In this document: positions 24,661-32,710 of the stretch, piece by piece | How positions within the stretch are numbered: position 1 is the stretch's first letter | Layout: the number at the start of each line of letters is the position of its first letter | The notes under the pieces: model-generated | Database searches by the model: none | Seen by the model: only the letters and a program-made list of their open reading frames with translations | Told to the model about the DNA's origin: nothing | Assembly (NCBI GenBank): GCA_035270785.1 | Contig: DATESN010000119.1 | Location: 1 to 50,226, forward strand | Reading direction: 5' to 3' | Length of the DNA stretch: 50,226 nt | Source: DATESN01 sp035270785 | GTDB lineage: Bacteria; Bacillota; Clostridia; Lachnospirales; Lachnospiraceae | Made by a program: the position numbers and the translations under genes

Positions 24661-25671
24661 TTATGAATGAAAATAAATCTTAACCGCAATTATGATTGCA
24701 GCATACCATTGCTTCTTCATAAAGAATATAAACAATTCTTCAGGTAATGTTAGCTTACTAAGGGTATGACCCTGTAACGCTTCCATTACCTCTTTGTTTG
24801 TGCAAATATCCTGTAAGTTTTTCCTATGTTCTTTATAAGAAACTTTTTTATTCTTATAAATTTCACCCTTTACATTTAAAACAGTAAGACATAGATAGTC
24901 ATTTATTATTTGATTACTAAAGTCATAACTAGATAACTTTTTTGTAATCTTTATTAATTGCTCCTTCAAAAGAGATATCTTTTCCATGTATGAAAAATCA
25001 TAAGCACCTGTCATTGAGGAGCTATTCATCCAATAAATATAAGGATAGTAATCTTTTACCATTGCAACTTTTTGCGCACTAAGAAACATGGTTAAAGAAA
25101 ACTGAACATCCTCTCCAACACTAACTCTGTCATCACACAAATACATGTTTTTAAGGATCAACTCACGACTGATTAATTTAGTAACACGGTTTGGTTGCAA
25201 CCCTCGTCCCATAAAGCTACCATCATTAATCAAACGTTCAGATAATTCATCTATCTTTTCAACATCCATTTGTTCTTTCCATGGTTTATGATCATGGTCT
25301 TCATATTCATGGCGTAATCCACAGCACACTATTTGTGCACCGGACTCTATGGCTTTGTCATGCATTGTTTCAAACATTTCTTGTTCTACATAATCATCGC
25401 AGTCCACGAAGCCAATATAATCTCCTTGTGCCATGGTAACTCCTGTCTTCCATGCTGCCGTAAGTCCTCCATTGTTTTTGTGAATTACTTTTATATGATC
25501 CTGACTTTTTGCATACTCATCGCAGATAAATGGACTTTTATCTTTCGAACCATCATCTACCAAAATAACCTCTATTTCTTCTAACGTCTGTTTTAATACA
25601 CTATCCATGCATCGCCTAATATATTTTTCACCATTGAAAACTGGTATAATAACACTTACTTTACAAGCCAT
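24661..25671 (-). CDS. GT2 family glycosyltransferase
   Basis: The N-terminal 100 residues form a GT2 core (VSVIIPVFNGEKYIRRCMDS, LVDDGSKDKSP, GFVDCDDYVEQ), followed by a helical acceptor part of about 220 residues. SVGEDVQFSLTMFLSA near residue 160 is the GED motif typical of EpsJ/CpsI-like enzymes. Its ribosome site GGGGAGG lies in the last codons of the upstream GT2 gene, which ends one base before this ATG, so the two are translationally coupled. No membrane span is evident. Sugar specificity is unknown. It is the last gene of the long leuA-led unit. Confidence 0.92.
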   Translation of the reverse strand: MACKVSVIIPVFNGEKYIRRCMDSVLKQTLEEIEVILVDDGSKDKSPFICDEYAKSQDHIKVIHKNNGGLTAAWKTGVTMAQGDYIGFVDCDDYVEQEMFETMHDKAIESGAQIVCCGLRHEYEDHDHKPWKEQMDVEKIDELSERLINDGSFMGRGLQPNRVTKLISRELILKNMYLCDDRVSVGEDVQFSLTMFLSAQKVAMVKDYYPYIYWMNSSSMTGAYDFSYMEKISLLKEQLIKITKKLSSYDFSNQIINDYLCLTVLNVKGEIYKNKKVSYKEHRKNLQDICTNKEVMEALQGHTLSKLTLPEELFIFFMKKQWYAAIIIAVKIYFHS

Positions 25672-25672
25672 A

Positions 25673-26692
25673 CTACGCCTCCCCTACTATCTTATAAAAA
25701 AGGAATGGGCTAAGTAAAAAAATGTAATATCCTAATCGCGTTCTCATGGACAGTCTTCCAAACTCCCTTACTACTCTTACAATATTATGTACATTTCGCT
25801 TTAATTGTTTTCGTTTGGTTTTACTATTAGGAACTTCTTTTTTAAAACGGAAATAGAAAGTGATAGATGCATCTGCGTATGCCTTCATGGAAGCTGTCAC
25901 AAGCTGCTTATTATCTTTTTTGATAAAATAGATAATACGTTCCTCTAATGCTTTAATCCAGTCTAAACGACGATGATCAAAGGCCTTTTGCATAATACTC
26001 CCTGGTGACTGTCTGTAAAAATATAGAGCTTCTTCCACAAACACAGCTTTTTTTGCCTTGTCCAATAATAAATAAGTCGTTGCTTCATCCTCGTGAATAC
26101 GACCCTTTGGAAATTCAATTTCATTCCATAAGTTCCTATGATATAGCTTATTCCAAGTAACTACAAAGCAAGTGCTTTTTTCATGAAAGTCTTCATACAT
26201 GCTAAGAAGAAGTTCATTATCCTCATAAATTTGATTATGTTTTTGCGTGTGATTTTGATTATAATTTTGCTTGTGATATTGTTTGTGATTTTCATGGTTT
26301 TTATGATCAATGGGATTCCCTTCCTGATCAACTTTGCGATAGTCACAAATTGCCATTTCGCATTGCTCTTGTTTACATGCTTCCAACATACTCTGAATAA
26401 ACCCGGGGGCGATCCAATCATCGGAATCTACAAAGGCAACATATTCCCCTGTAGCTCTGCTTAGACCTATGTTTCTTGCGTGAGATAATCCTCCATTTTC
26501 TATATGGATTACTTGTATTCTAGGGTCTTTTTTAGCAAAATCATCGCAAATACTCGGGCAGGAATCCGGTGAACCATCATCTACAAGAATAATCTCAAGA
26601 TTTGTATAACTTTGCATTCGTATGGATTCAATGGATTGATTTAAAAAATCTTCTACTTTATATATTGGTACTATAACTGAAATCTTTTCCAT
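25673..26692 (-). CDS. GT2 family glycosyltransferase with His/Asn/Gln-rich repeat insert
   Basis: GT2 core: KISVIVPIYKVEDFLNQSIE, LVDDGSPDSCP, AFVDSDDWIAPG, and the later IHEDEATTYLLLDKAKKAV. Between the core and that motif, around residues 120-150, lies a run of HKNHENHKQYHKQNYNQNH-type residues coded by an imperfect repeat (26225-26300). GT2 relatives do not normally have such a segment. ATG 26692 follows AGGAGGAAGC exactly; an in-frame ATG at 26722 would overlap the previous gene and swallow this ribosome site. It lies in the middle of a three-GT2 set. The sugar is unknown. Confidence 0.92.
   Translation of the reverse strand: MEKISVIVPIYKVEDFLNQSIESIRMQSYTNLEIILVDDGSPDSCPSICDDFAKKDPRIQVIHIENGGLSHARNIGLSRATGEYVAFVDSDDWIAPGFIQSMLEACKQEQCEMAICDYRKVDQEGNPIDHKNHENHKQYHKQNYNQNHTQKHNQIYEDNELLLSMYEDFHEKSTCFVVTWNKLYHRNLWNEIEFPKGRIHEDEATTYLLLDKAKKAVFVEEALYFYRQSPGSIMQKAFDHRRLDWIKALEERIIYFIKKDNKQLVTASMKAYADASITFYFRFKKEVPNSKTKRKQLKRNVHNIVRVVREFGRLSMRTRLGYYIFLLSPFLFYKIVGEA
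26225..26300. repeat. Imperfect tandem repeat coding a His/Asn/Gln-rich insert
   Basis: On the plus strand the segment is made of recurring GATTAT/GATTTT, GTTTTTGCGTGT and AATTTTGCTTGT blocks with roughly 6, 12 and 18-base spacing. In the minus-strand gene it codes for alternating His, Asn, Gln and Lys with Tyr. All spacing is a multiple of three, so it stays in frame. Confidence 0.65.
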
Positions 26693-26718
26693 GCTTCCTC
26701 CTTTTGGGCTAGTATTTC

Positions 26719-27792
26719 TCATAAACTTATCCTATGTTTTATTTTGGAAATCTTACTTTCATTTCTTTTTCGAAGAAATCTTACTAGGATTCCTCTAACA
26801 TGAATAAAGAAATAAGTGAGTCCCATTAGATTCCTTTTTAGGCAGAAATATATTATTTTATAATCCAACTTTTCTAAGTTAATGGGAGCAGACTTTGGGA
26901 GTTTGAGAAGTGCTGTCCCATATGTTTTTATAATCTGTTTCCTTTGCAAAAGGGATAAATCCTTTTGGAAATATAAGCTTTCTAAATCATCTAAAAATTC
27001 CACTACTACTTTGCTTTCAAAAATTCCATAGGAATCTTCTATTTTGAATTTATCTAAGAAGAACTGACTAACATATTGATAAAGAAAAAGGGCTGTTTCT
27101 ATTCTATCTCTTCGCCTTTTTGTAGAGAGAGTGTCACCTTTTTCATCTTGAATATAGTGATAAAGCAAATCATTTATAATTGTAAAAGATTGAATGTTTT
27201 TCAAGTAGTTAAGATTGAAGATCAAATCCTCCCCAAGGCTTTGATCTTCGGGAAAGTTTTCTGTAATAAACTTTTTCTTAAATAATTTATTCCAAGGCAT
27301 GTTTAAAAGTTGTACTTTGTATAAATCTAGTAGTAGTGAAACGCTTCTTGATGTTGTGAAATTTCCTATTATAAAGTTTCCTATTATAAAGTTTCCTATA
27401 GCAGGAGGTATCTTCTCTACATCTTTATTGAAATACCAGTGATGATATCCACATAGCACCATGTCAGAATCATTTTGTTTCATCGCAGATAACATTTTTT
27501 CACACATAGTAGGTTCTACATAGTCATCGCTATCTACAAATAATACATAGTCGCCCTTTGCATAATTGATTCCCTTATTTCTAGATGCTGAAACTCCTTG
27601 GTTCTTTTGATGTATCACTTGGATCTTATCGTTTTTTTCCGCCAAACAATCCGCCAATATCTCTGTTTGATCCATGGGTCCATCTACAATCATAATTATC
27701 TCAATATCCGGGTAGGTTTGTTCTAGGAGACTATGGATACATCGTTGTAACGTTTTTTCACTTTTATACACAGGGACAATTATACTAATCAT
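26719..27792 (-). CDS. GT2 family glycosyltransferase with in-frame 15-base repeats
   Basis: The GT2 core opens MISIIVPVYKSEKTLQRCIH, with IVDGPMDQTE and YVLFVDSDDYVEP as donor-binding parts. SLGEDLIFNLNYLKNI near residue 190 is the GED acceptor-side motif. Around residue 130-145 the segment GNFIIGNFIIGNFT comes from a 15-base tandem repeat. The C-terminal third is basic (FLRKRNESKISKIKHRISL), which may help membrane contact. It overlaps an upstream in-frame ATG of the next gene by four bases and is read with it. GGGAG precedes ATG 27792. Confidence 0.92.
   Translation of the reverse strand: MISIIVPVYKSEKTLQRCIHSLLEQTYPDIEIIMIVDGPMDQTEILADCLAEKNDKIQVIHQKNQGVSASRNKGINYAKGDYVLFVDSDDYVEPTMCEKMLSAMKQNDSDMVLCGYHHWYFNKDVEKIPPAIGNFIIGNFIIGNFTTSRSVSLLLDLYKVQLLNMPWNKLFKKKFITENFPEDQSLGEDLIFNLNYLKNIQSFTIINDLLYHYIQDEKGDTLSTKRRRDRIETALFLYQYVSQFFLDKFKIEDSYGIFESKVVVEFLDDLESLYFQKDLSLLQRKQIIKTYGTALLKLPKSAPINLEKLDYKIIYFCLKRNLMGLTYFFIHVRGILVRFLRKRNESKISKIKHRISL
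27362..27401. repeat. 15-base tandem repeat, 2.7 copies, inside a glycosyltransferase gene
   Basis: TTTCCTATTATAAAG is repeated head to tail twice and then partly a third time. In the minus-strand reading it codes for the pentapeptide IIGNF, giving IGNF-IIGNF-IIGNF. The unit length keeps the frame in any copy number. Confidence 0.9.
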
Positions 27793-27812
27793 AAGGAACT
27801 CCCATCTATAAT

Positions 27813-29678
27813 CTATAGGTAATATGGTTTCATAATCAAGAGATAGATTCCAAATAAATGTATGGAAACCATTATTAAGAAAATAATCTTATTGTAATAT
27901 TCTTTGTTCCATTTAACTTTTATTTTATGATTAAATAGACATGAAAATAAAATGTAAAATAGTGGTATGAAATATCTGTTTTGAACTCCCAATATGTCTG
28001 TATTTCCTACGGTGTTAAAAGATAGATATAGGGATGTCCATACTACTGCGGACACTCCAAGTGCCACAATGGGATTAATCGTATTATAAAGCGCACCTAT
28101 ACTTCTCCTTTTTTCTTCTCTCGGGGACACGAATGCTGGGGTTAATAATGTGATAAATAAAAGCCACGTTGCTATAACGCCTGAATTCCCTAGATATCCA
28201 TAGGTCAAAAACTGGTCTTTCCCAGAAAACCACTGTACTATTCTAAGAAACATACTTCTTAACAATAACATGGTATACCCCAAAGGGTTTGCTATTATAT
28301 ATTTTATCTGCCCTAATACACTTGTTTGGGAAACTCTGGAGTCACCCACTTGCGATAACGTTTCAATCATTTTCACCCTACTACTATCTGGTACAACTGG
28401 AAAAAGGATGTGGTAAAGCATGAGGCCCATTAACAATACCAATAACCCTTTAAATAGATAGGACTTGATTTTTGATGAAAACTTTTGGAAGGAGAAAAAA
28501 AGAATCGGTAAGGCTAATAGTATGTATATTTGCTTGGCAGTACTTCCAATCACAAAGCAGCCTAACATTAAAATCGTATTTTTCCATTCTAATCTCTTTT
28601 TGGGTTCTAGAAATTCATTCATTACAAGTACAGAAGCAAGAAGCAAAAAGCAGGTTACTATGCCGTCATAGGAAATAGAGGATGCTGTAAAGATACTATT
28701 TGGAATAAGTGCAATTGCTGCAACGAGTGTTTTTCCTTGTTTTGCCCATTTAATAGCTAAAAAACAAATCAAGGTATATACTAACAGATTGCCAAACTTT
28801 CCAAATGCTATCATCCAAGCAAATGATAGTTTTAAAAACCTACCTATTTTGAAGAATATGCTAATGGGTAAATAGGAACGTTTATCGTAGGAAATGAATT
28901 TTGACTGAGACCCAACCGCTGCTGTGGTAAAATCATTTACATGATTTAAATATTGTTCTACCAAATCTTTTTCCCAAATGTTTTGGAATTTAGGTATGGT
29001 TAAGGTCTTTAAATGCAAAGACGCTTCTGTATCTAGAACTGTATTTCCATAAGATATGTTATAGGCTGTCGCCCCATGAATTTGTTCATCAAATCCCATT
29101 TGATTTGTTCCAATTCCACTGATTAGTAAAATTCCCATTGCCAAGGAAAGCACTGCGAAAATATTTTCCGGTTTATCTGCAAACCACTTCTTTTCTGTTA
29201 AGAAAAAGGAAATAATCAAAAAAAAGATTAAGAAAAATAAGAATCTTACCCCATTAAAATAAAAAGAGGTATCCGCTTTCATGAGAACTGTTTCATCCTG
29301 TAATTGTGACGTATCTGGAAATGAGATACCTATTTTCTCTATTTTTTTATTTAGCTTAATTACATCTGTCCCTAAGTATCTATTGATTGTCTTCGTTAAA
29401 ACCTTTGCCTCTGTTTCTCCCTTAAAATAAATAGAAGCTATATAGGTTGTATCCACCTTGCAAGCACAGGTTATCTGCAATCTCTCCACATATTTATTCT
29501 CAAGGTTCCACATTACGGTAGGTTCTTCTGATGCCGATATGTTCACTTCTTTCTTCCATTCTCCATTTTTAAATACGGGAAGCTGAAAGATTACTATTTC
29601 TAAAATGCAAGCTAGCAGCAGAGAAACCCCCGCTGCTATTAGCATCTTTTTATTCCATAACTTGCGTTTCTTTTCCAT
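27813..29678 (-). CDS. DUF2142-like polytopic membrane protein with extracytoplasmic domain
   Basis: The 621-residue protein has an N-terminal membrane helix (about 12-32), an extracytoplasmic domain of about 110 residues that looks beta-rich, and then at least ten membrane segments. The GFDEQIHGATAYNISYG segment after the second or third helix and the late GVQNRYFIPLF motif recall DUF2142 and GT-C enzymes, where an acidic D-E pair in the first loop is catalytic. The likely role is transfer of a lipid-linked sugar outside the membrane, or chain polymerisation. It overlaps the next upstream gene by 29 bases. The ribosome site (GGGGTGC) is weak, so coupling is probable. The family call is moderately sure, the function inferred. 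Confidence 0.72.
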   Translation of the reverse strand: MEKKRKLWNKKMLIAAGVSLLLACILEIVIFQLPVFKNGEWKKEVNISASEEPTVMWNLENKYVERLQITCACKVDTTYIASIYFKGETEAKVLTKTINRYLGTDVIKLNKKIEKIGISFPDTSQLQDETVLMKADTSFYFNGVRFLFFLIFFLIISFFLTEKKWFADKPENIFAVLSLAMGILLISGIGTNQMGFDEQIHGATAYNISYGNTVLDTEASLHLKTLTIPKFQNIWEKDLVEQYLNHVNDFTTAAVGSQSKFISYDKRSYLPISIFFKIGRFLKLSFAWMIAFGKFGNLLVYTLICFLAIKWAKQGKTLVAAIALIPNSIFTASSISYDGIVTCFLLLASVLVMNEFLEPKKRLEWKNTILMLGCFVIGSTAKQIYILLALPILFFSFQKFSSKIKSYLFKGLLVLLMGLMLYHILFPVVPDSSRVKMIETLSQVGDSRVSQTSVLGQIKYIIANPLGYTMLLLRSMFLRIVQWFSGKDQFLTYGYLGNSGVIATWLLFITLLTPAFVSPREEKRRSIGALYNTINPIVALGVSAVVWTSLYLSFNTVGNTDILGVQNRYFIPLFYILFSCLFNHKIKVKWNKEYYNKIIFLIMVSIHLFGIYLLIMKPYYL

Positions 29679-30351
29679 GTTTCTTGCACCCCGTTATTGT
29701 CATCGCTATTGCCAAGAAGAATACAAATAATATCTGCATATCATATACTAATGGATAATCTTTCTTTAAGTATACATGATAGCACATAAGACTTCCATCG
29801 ATTTTCATACCATTCTCATAGGTAATTGCTTTTACAATATGATTATCATTTGCTACTAAACAAGGATAATCCTGTCCCTTTGCACCATCTTCTTCATAAA
29901 AAATCTCAATGATAATATTGCCATCACAAAGCTCATACTCTGGAATTGATACATATATATATTGCTCATTGGAAATGTCCGCTAAAGGATAGTAAATTTT
30001 AGAAAAATACTTCCCCTTATGATAATAAGAATCTTTATTATAAATTTGAAATACAATATCTCCCTTTTCAATTGTGGCATCATGCTTTGTAATGAAGGGT
30101 TGAAATCCAAATAATGGTTTTCCGGCTGTTGTCATTTCATATGTAATCACTTTTCCAGGGTCCATTGAAAGATCAAAACGCTTGTCCTCTTCCCCTAGCA
30201 ATACATTATAAGCACTGGTTATAAATGATTCTTTGGGAAACAAATAACTAACAATCAGCAGGGCTAAGCACCCTGCTACCATTACCCATATTAATATAAC
30301 AATATTCTGGTTGATTGTATTTTTAAGTTTTCTTAGTATTCCTTTATTCAT
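29650..30351 (-). CDS. Membrane protein with extracytoplasmic beta-rich domain, function unknown
   Basis: The 233-residue protein has a membrane helix at about 17-40, a soluble extracytoplasmic part of some 165 residues with many alternating hydrophobic strands (for example YIYVSIPEYEL and NIIIEIFYEED), and a second helix at about 205-222. The same helix-beta-domain-helix order forms the N-terminus of the DUF2142-like protein encoded by the overlapping downstream gene, so the two may be paralogous in that part or partners. No catalytic motif is seen. It starts nine bases after leuA, whose end supplies its ribosome site. I do not recognise the family. Confidence 0.75.
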   Translation of the reverse strand: MNKGILRKLKNTINQNIVILIWVMVAGCLALLIVSYLFPKESFITSAYNVLLGEEDKRFDLSMDPGKVITYEMTTAGKPLFGFQPFITKHDATIEKGDIVFQIYNKDSYYHKGKYFSKIYYPLADISNEQYIYVSIPEYELCDGNIIIEIFYEEDGAKGQDYPCLVANDNHIVKAITYENGMKIDGSLMCYHVYLKKDYPLVYDMQILFVFFLAIAMTITGCKKHGKETQVME

Positions 30352-30360
30352 ACTATATGC

Positions 30361-32040
30361 CTATTTTCCATCCAAACCAAGTCTATTAATCGCTGAAAAG
30401 ATAGCCCTTACGGATGCTCTTGTAATATTAGAACTTACTCCAACGCCATAAGTAACTTTAGCGCCATCTTCATCTAACATATGAATATATGCTGCTGCTT
30501 GAGACGCAGATCCACTTTGTAATGCGTGTTCCTCATAATCCAATACTTGGATATTAACTCCAATAGCTTTTCTTATTCCTCTTAATACCGCATCAACAGG
30601 TCCATTTCCTACGGCTTCAAATGTTTTTTCAACTCCATAATCTGTAAAAGTAACGAATACCTTTGTATCAAATTTTGTAGTTGTTTCATCGCTTAGGTCA
30701 TCAATTTTAATCTTTTTAAAATGAATCGGTTCTTTTTTATCTAGATACTCTGTTTTGAACGCTTCCATAATTTCATCTGGAGATACTTCTCCTTGCTTTT
30801 CTGAAAGTAACTGGATTACATTAGCGAATTCTTTGTGCATACCCTTTGGTAATTTGAATCCAAAATAGTTATCCATAACAAAAGCAACTCCGCCTTTACC
30901 TGACTGGGAATTAATACGCACAATTGGTTCATATTCTCTTCCAATATCCGCTGGATCAATTGGTAAATAAGGTACTTTCCAATGCTCCTTATGAAGATCT
31001 TTCATTACTTTGATACCTTTATTAATGGCATCTTGATGGGAACCTGAAAAAGCGGTAAATACTAATTTACCTGCATATGGATGTCTTGGATGAACCGGAA
31101 TCTTACAACATCTCTCATAAATCTCAATAATATCATTTACCCTGTCAATCTTTAATTCTGGATTTATTCCTTGAGAAAACAAATTATATGCAATCGTTAA
31201 TATATCTACATTGCCCGTTCTTTCTCCATTTCCAAATAAAGTTCCTTCTACTCGATCTGCACCTGCAAGTATTGCTAATTCAGCTGCTGCTACGCCTGTT
31301 CCTCGATCATTATGTGGGTGAACACTTAAAATGATGCTCTCTCTATTTTCAAAGTGTTTGTTCATCCATTCAATTTGATCCGCATAAACATTAGGTGTGG
31401 TCATTTCTACGGTGGATGGCAAATTTATGATAACTGGATCTTCTTTGGTTGCTCCCCAGGTTTCACAAACTGTTGTACAAATTCTTAAAGCAAAGTCAAG
31501 CTCTGTTCCTGTAAAGCTTTCTGGGGAATATTCCAAAATTATCTTTCCTGGAAACTGATTCGCTCTCTCTTTTACTAATTGTGTACCCTTGGCTGCTATT
31601 TCTATGATTTCATCCTGGGTCATTCCAAATACTACTTCTCTTTGTAAGGTAGATGTAGAATTATAAATATGTACTACCGCTTGTTTACATCCTTCTATTG
31701 ACTGAAAGGTTCTTTCAATTAATTCTTCTCTACATTGAGTTAAAACTTGAACACTTACATCATCTGGGATTAATTTTCTTGCCACCAATTGACGTAAAAA
31801 ATCAAATTCAATTTGGCTAGCTGCAGGAAATCCAATTTCGATTTCTTTGAATCCTAAATTAACTAAAAATTCAAATAATTCAATTTTTTCTTCTACAATC
31901 ATGGGATCAATTAATGCTTGATTACCATCTCGTAAATCAACACTACACCATATGGGTGCTTTTTGTATTTCCTTATTCGGCCAATCTCTTCCTGGCAATT
32001 TGATTACTGGATTTCTCGTATATCTCTTATAATTTAACAT
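30361..32040 (-). CDS. leuA: 2-isopropylmalate synthase (long, actinobacterial/yeast-type)
   Basis: LeuA condenses 2-ketoisovalerate with acetyl-CoA in the first step of leucine synthesis. The TIM-barrel motif WCSVDLRDGNQALIDPM holds the metal-binding aspartate; IGFPAASQIEFDF, SVHPHNDRGTGVAAAE with the HxH metal ligands, and GTLFGNGERTGNVDI follow. The C-terminal part carries a regulatory domain for leucine inhibition. The N-terminus (RYTRNPVIKLPGRDWPNKEI) marks the long TIGR00970-like type rather than the shorter E. coli type. ATG 32040 follows GGAGGATGACACC; ATG 32055 lies inside that site. It has no leuBCD neighbours and instead leads straight into polysaccharide genes. No T-box leader was found upstream. 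Confidence 0.95.
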   Translation of the reverse strand: MLNYKRYTRNPVIKLPGRDWPNKEIQKAPIWCSVDLRDGNQALIDPMIVEEKIELFEFLVNLGFKEIEIGFPAASQIEFDFLRQLVARKLIPDDVSVQVLTQCREELIERTFQSIEGCKQAVVHIYNSTSTLQREVVFGMTQDEIIEIAAKGTQLVKERANQFPGKIILEYSPESFTGTELDFALRICTTVCETWGATKEDPVIINLPSTVEMTTPNVYADQIEWMNKHFENRESIILSVHPHNDRGTGVAAAELAILAGADRVEGTLFGNGERTGNVDILTIAYNLFSQGINPELKIDRVNDIIEIYERCCKIPVHPRHPYAGKLVFTAFSGSHQDAINKGIKVMKDLHKEHWKVPYLPIDPADIGREYEPIVRINSQSGKGGVAFVMDNYFGFKLPKGMHKEFANVIQLLSEKQGEVSPDEIMEAFKTEYLDKKEPIHFKKIKIDDLSDETTTKFDTKVFVTFTDYGVEKTFEAVGNGPVDAVLRGIRKAIGVNIQVLDYEEHALQSGSASQAAAYIHMLDEDGAKVTYGVGVSSNITRASVRAIFSAINRLGLDGK

Positions 32041-32172
32041 GGTGTCATCCTCCATACTATTGATTTTTATGTTTTTATTTTCTAGATTGTTCCTCTTTTT
32101 ATACTACGGAGTCGATAAATCACGTTGTACTTTTCAATAATAAATAATGTTATCAAAAATGGAACTATACGT

Positions 32173-32198
32173 AAAAAAAACCCATCAATACAGATGGG
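32173..32198 (-). terminator. Rho-independent terminator after the HPr gene
   Basis: On the minus strand CCCATC-TGTATT-GATGGG is followed by eight T. It lies 19 bases downstream of the HPr stop at 32217. Read-through into leuA should thus be limited, although the leuA promoter itself was not found. Confidence 0.85.
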
Positions 32199-32216
32199 CT
32201 AGATTGTCTCGTTCTT

Positions 32217-32480
32217 TTATTCTCCAAGACCACTCTCAATTGCGTTCACAAGTGATTTTAATGCTATTTCTTCATCTTCACCCTCGCACACAAATTCAAT
32301 TTCGTCGCCACATTTTACACATGCTCCAAGTACACTTAAAACACTTTTCGCGTTTGCTGTATTTTCCCTAAATGAAAATGTAATTAGTGATTTGAATTGC
32401 ATCGCTTCCTTACATAGAATGCCTGCTGGTCTTAGATGTAGCCCAGTTGGGTTTTTTATTGCAACCTTTTGGCTTACCAT
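32217..32480 (-). CDS. HPr-family phosphocarrier protein
   Basis: The 87-residue protein has the HPr fold. His15 sits in NPTGLHLRPAG, the site phosphorylated by enzyme I in the sugar phosphotransferase system, and Ser46 (NAKSVLSVL) matches the HPr kinase site used in catabolite repression. Both positions fit by exact count, so it is likely a working HPr and not the His-less Crh. Genes for enzyme I and HPr kinase are not nearby. It has its own promoter candidate (32589-32617) and a strong terminator, so it is probably a single-gene unit. The start ATG follows GGAGGGCAGTCGT. Confidence 0.93.
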   Translation of the reverse strand: MVSQKVAIKNPTGLHLRPAGILCKEAMQFKSLITFSFRENTANAKSVLSVLGACVKCGDEIEFVCEGEDEEIALKSLVNAIESGLGE

Positions 32481-32588
32481 ACGACTGCCCTCCTATTCTT
32501 TCCTGCCCGATTTATTTGACTGACATAATTTCTTTTTCGTTACCTTTACCTACCTTTTATATCTTTCCTATCATTCATATCTTTTCTT

Positions 32589-32617
32589 ACTATATCATCA
32601 TTTGTTCATTATCACAA
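32589..32617 (-). promoter_or_regulatory. Likely promoter of the HPr gene
   Basis: The minus strand carries TTGTGA (32612-32617), a 17-base spacer and TATAGT (32589-32594). It would give a leader of about 100 bases. The -35 is off consensus in two bases, so the call is tentative. The AT-rich stretch upstream holds two copies of AAATCATATTA (32624-32658), which may be chance. Confidence 0.5.
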
Positions 32618-32710
32618 GTGAATAAATCATATTATCAACCCTATCTAAATCATATTAACATCTAAAAATAAATTATATTGACACTACTAGATATGGGATA
32701 CCTTTGCTCT

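Noticed and set aside
26183..26464. Open frame of 93 codons rich in Ile and Leu that looks like a membrane protein
   Set aside because: It is antisense to a GT2 gene and the hydrophobic look arises from the complement of the His/Asn repeat.
32041..32216. Possible T-box or leucine attenuator upstream of leuA
   Set aside because: Only about 140 bases are free between the HPr terminator and leuA, and no T-box consensus, leucine codon run or second terminator was seen.
32217..32480. Crh-type regulatory HPr lacking the active histidine
   Set aside because: His15 and Ser46 are both present by exact position count, so the protein fits ordinary HPr.
32670..32700. TTGACA on the plus strand in the gap after glmM
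   Set aside because: No -10 box lies at a suitable distance and no plus-strand gene follows.
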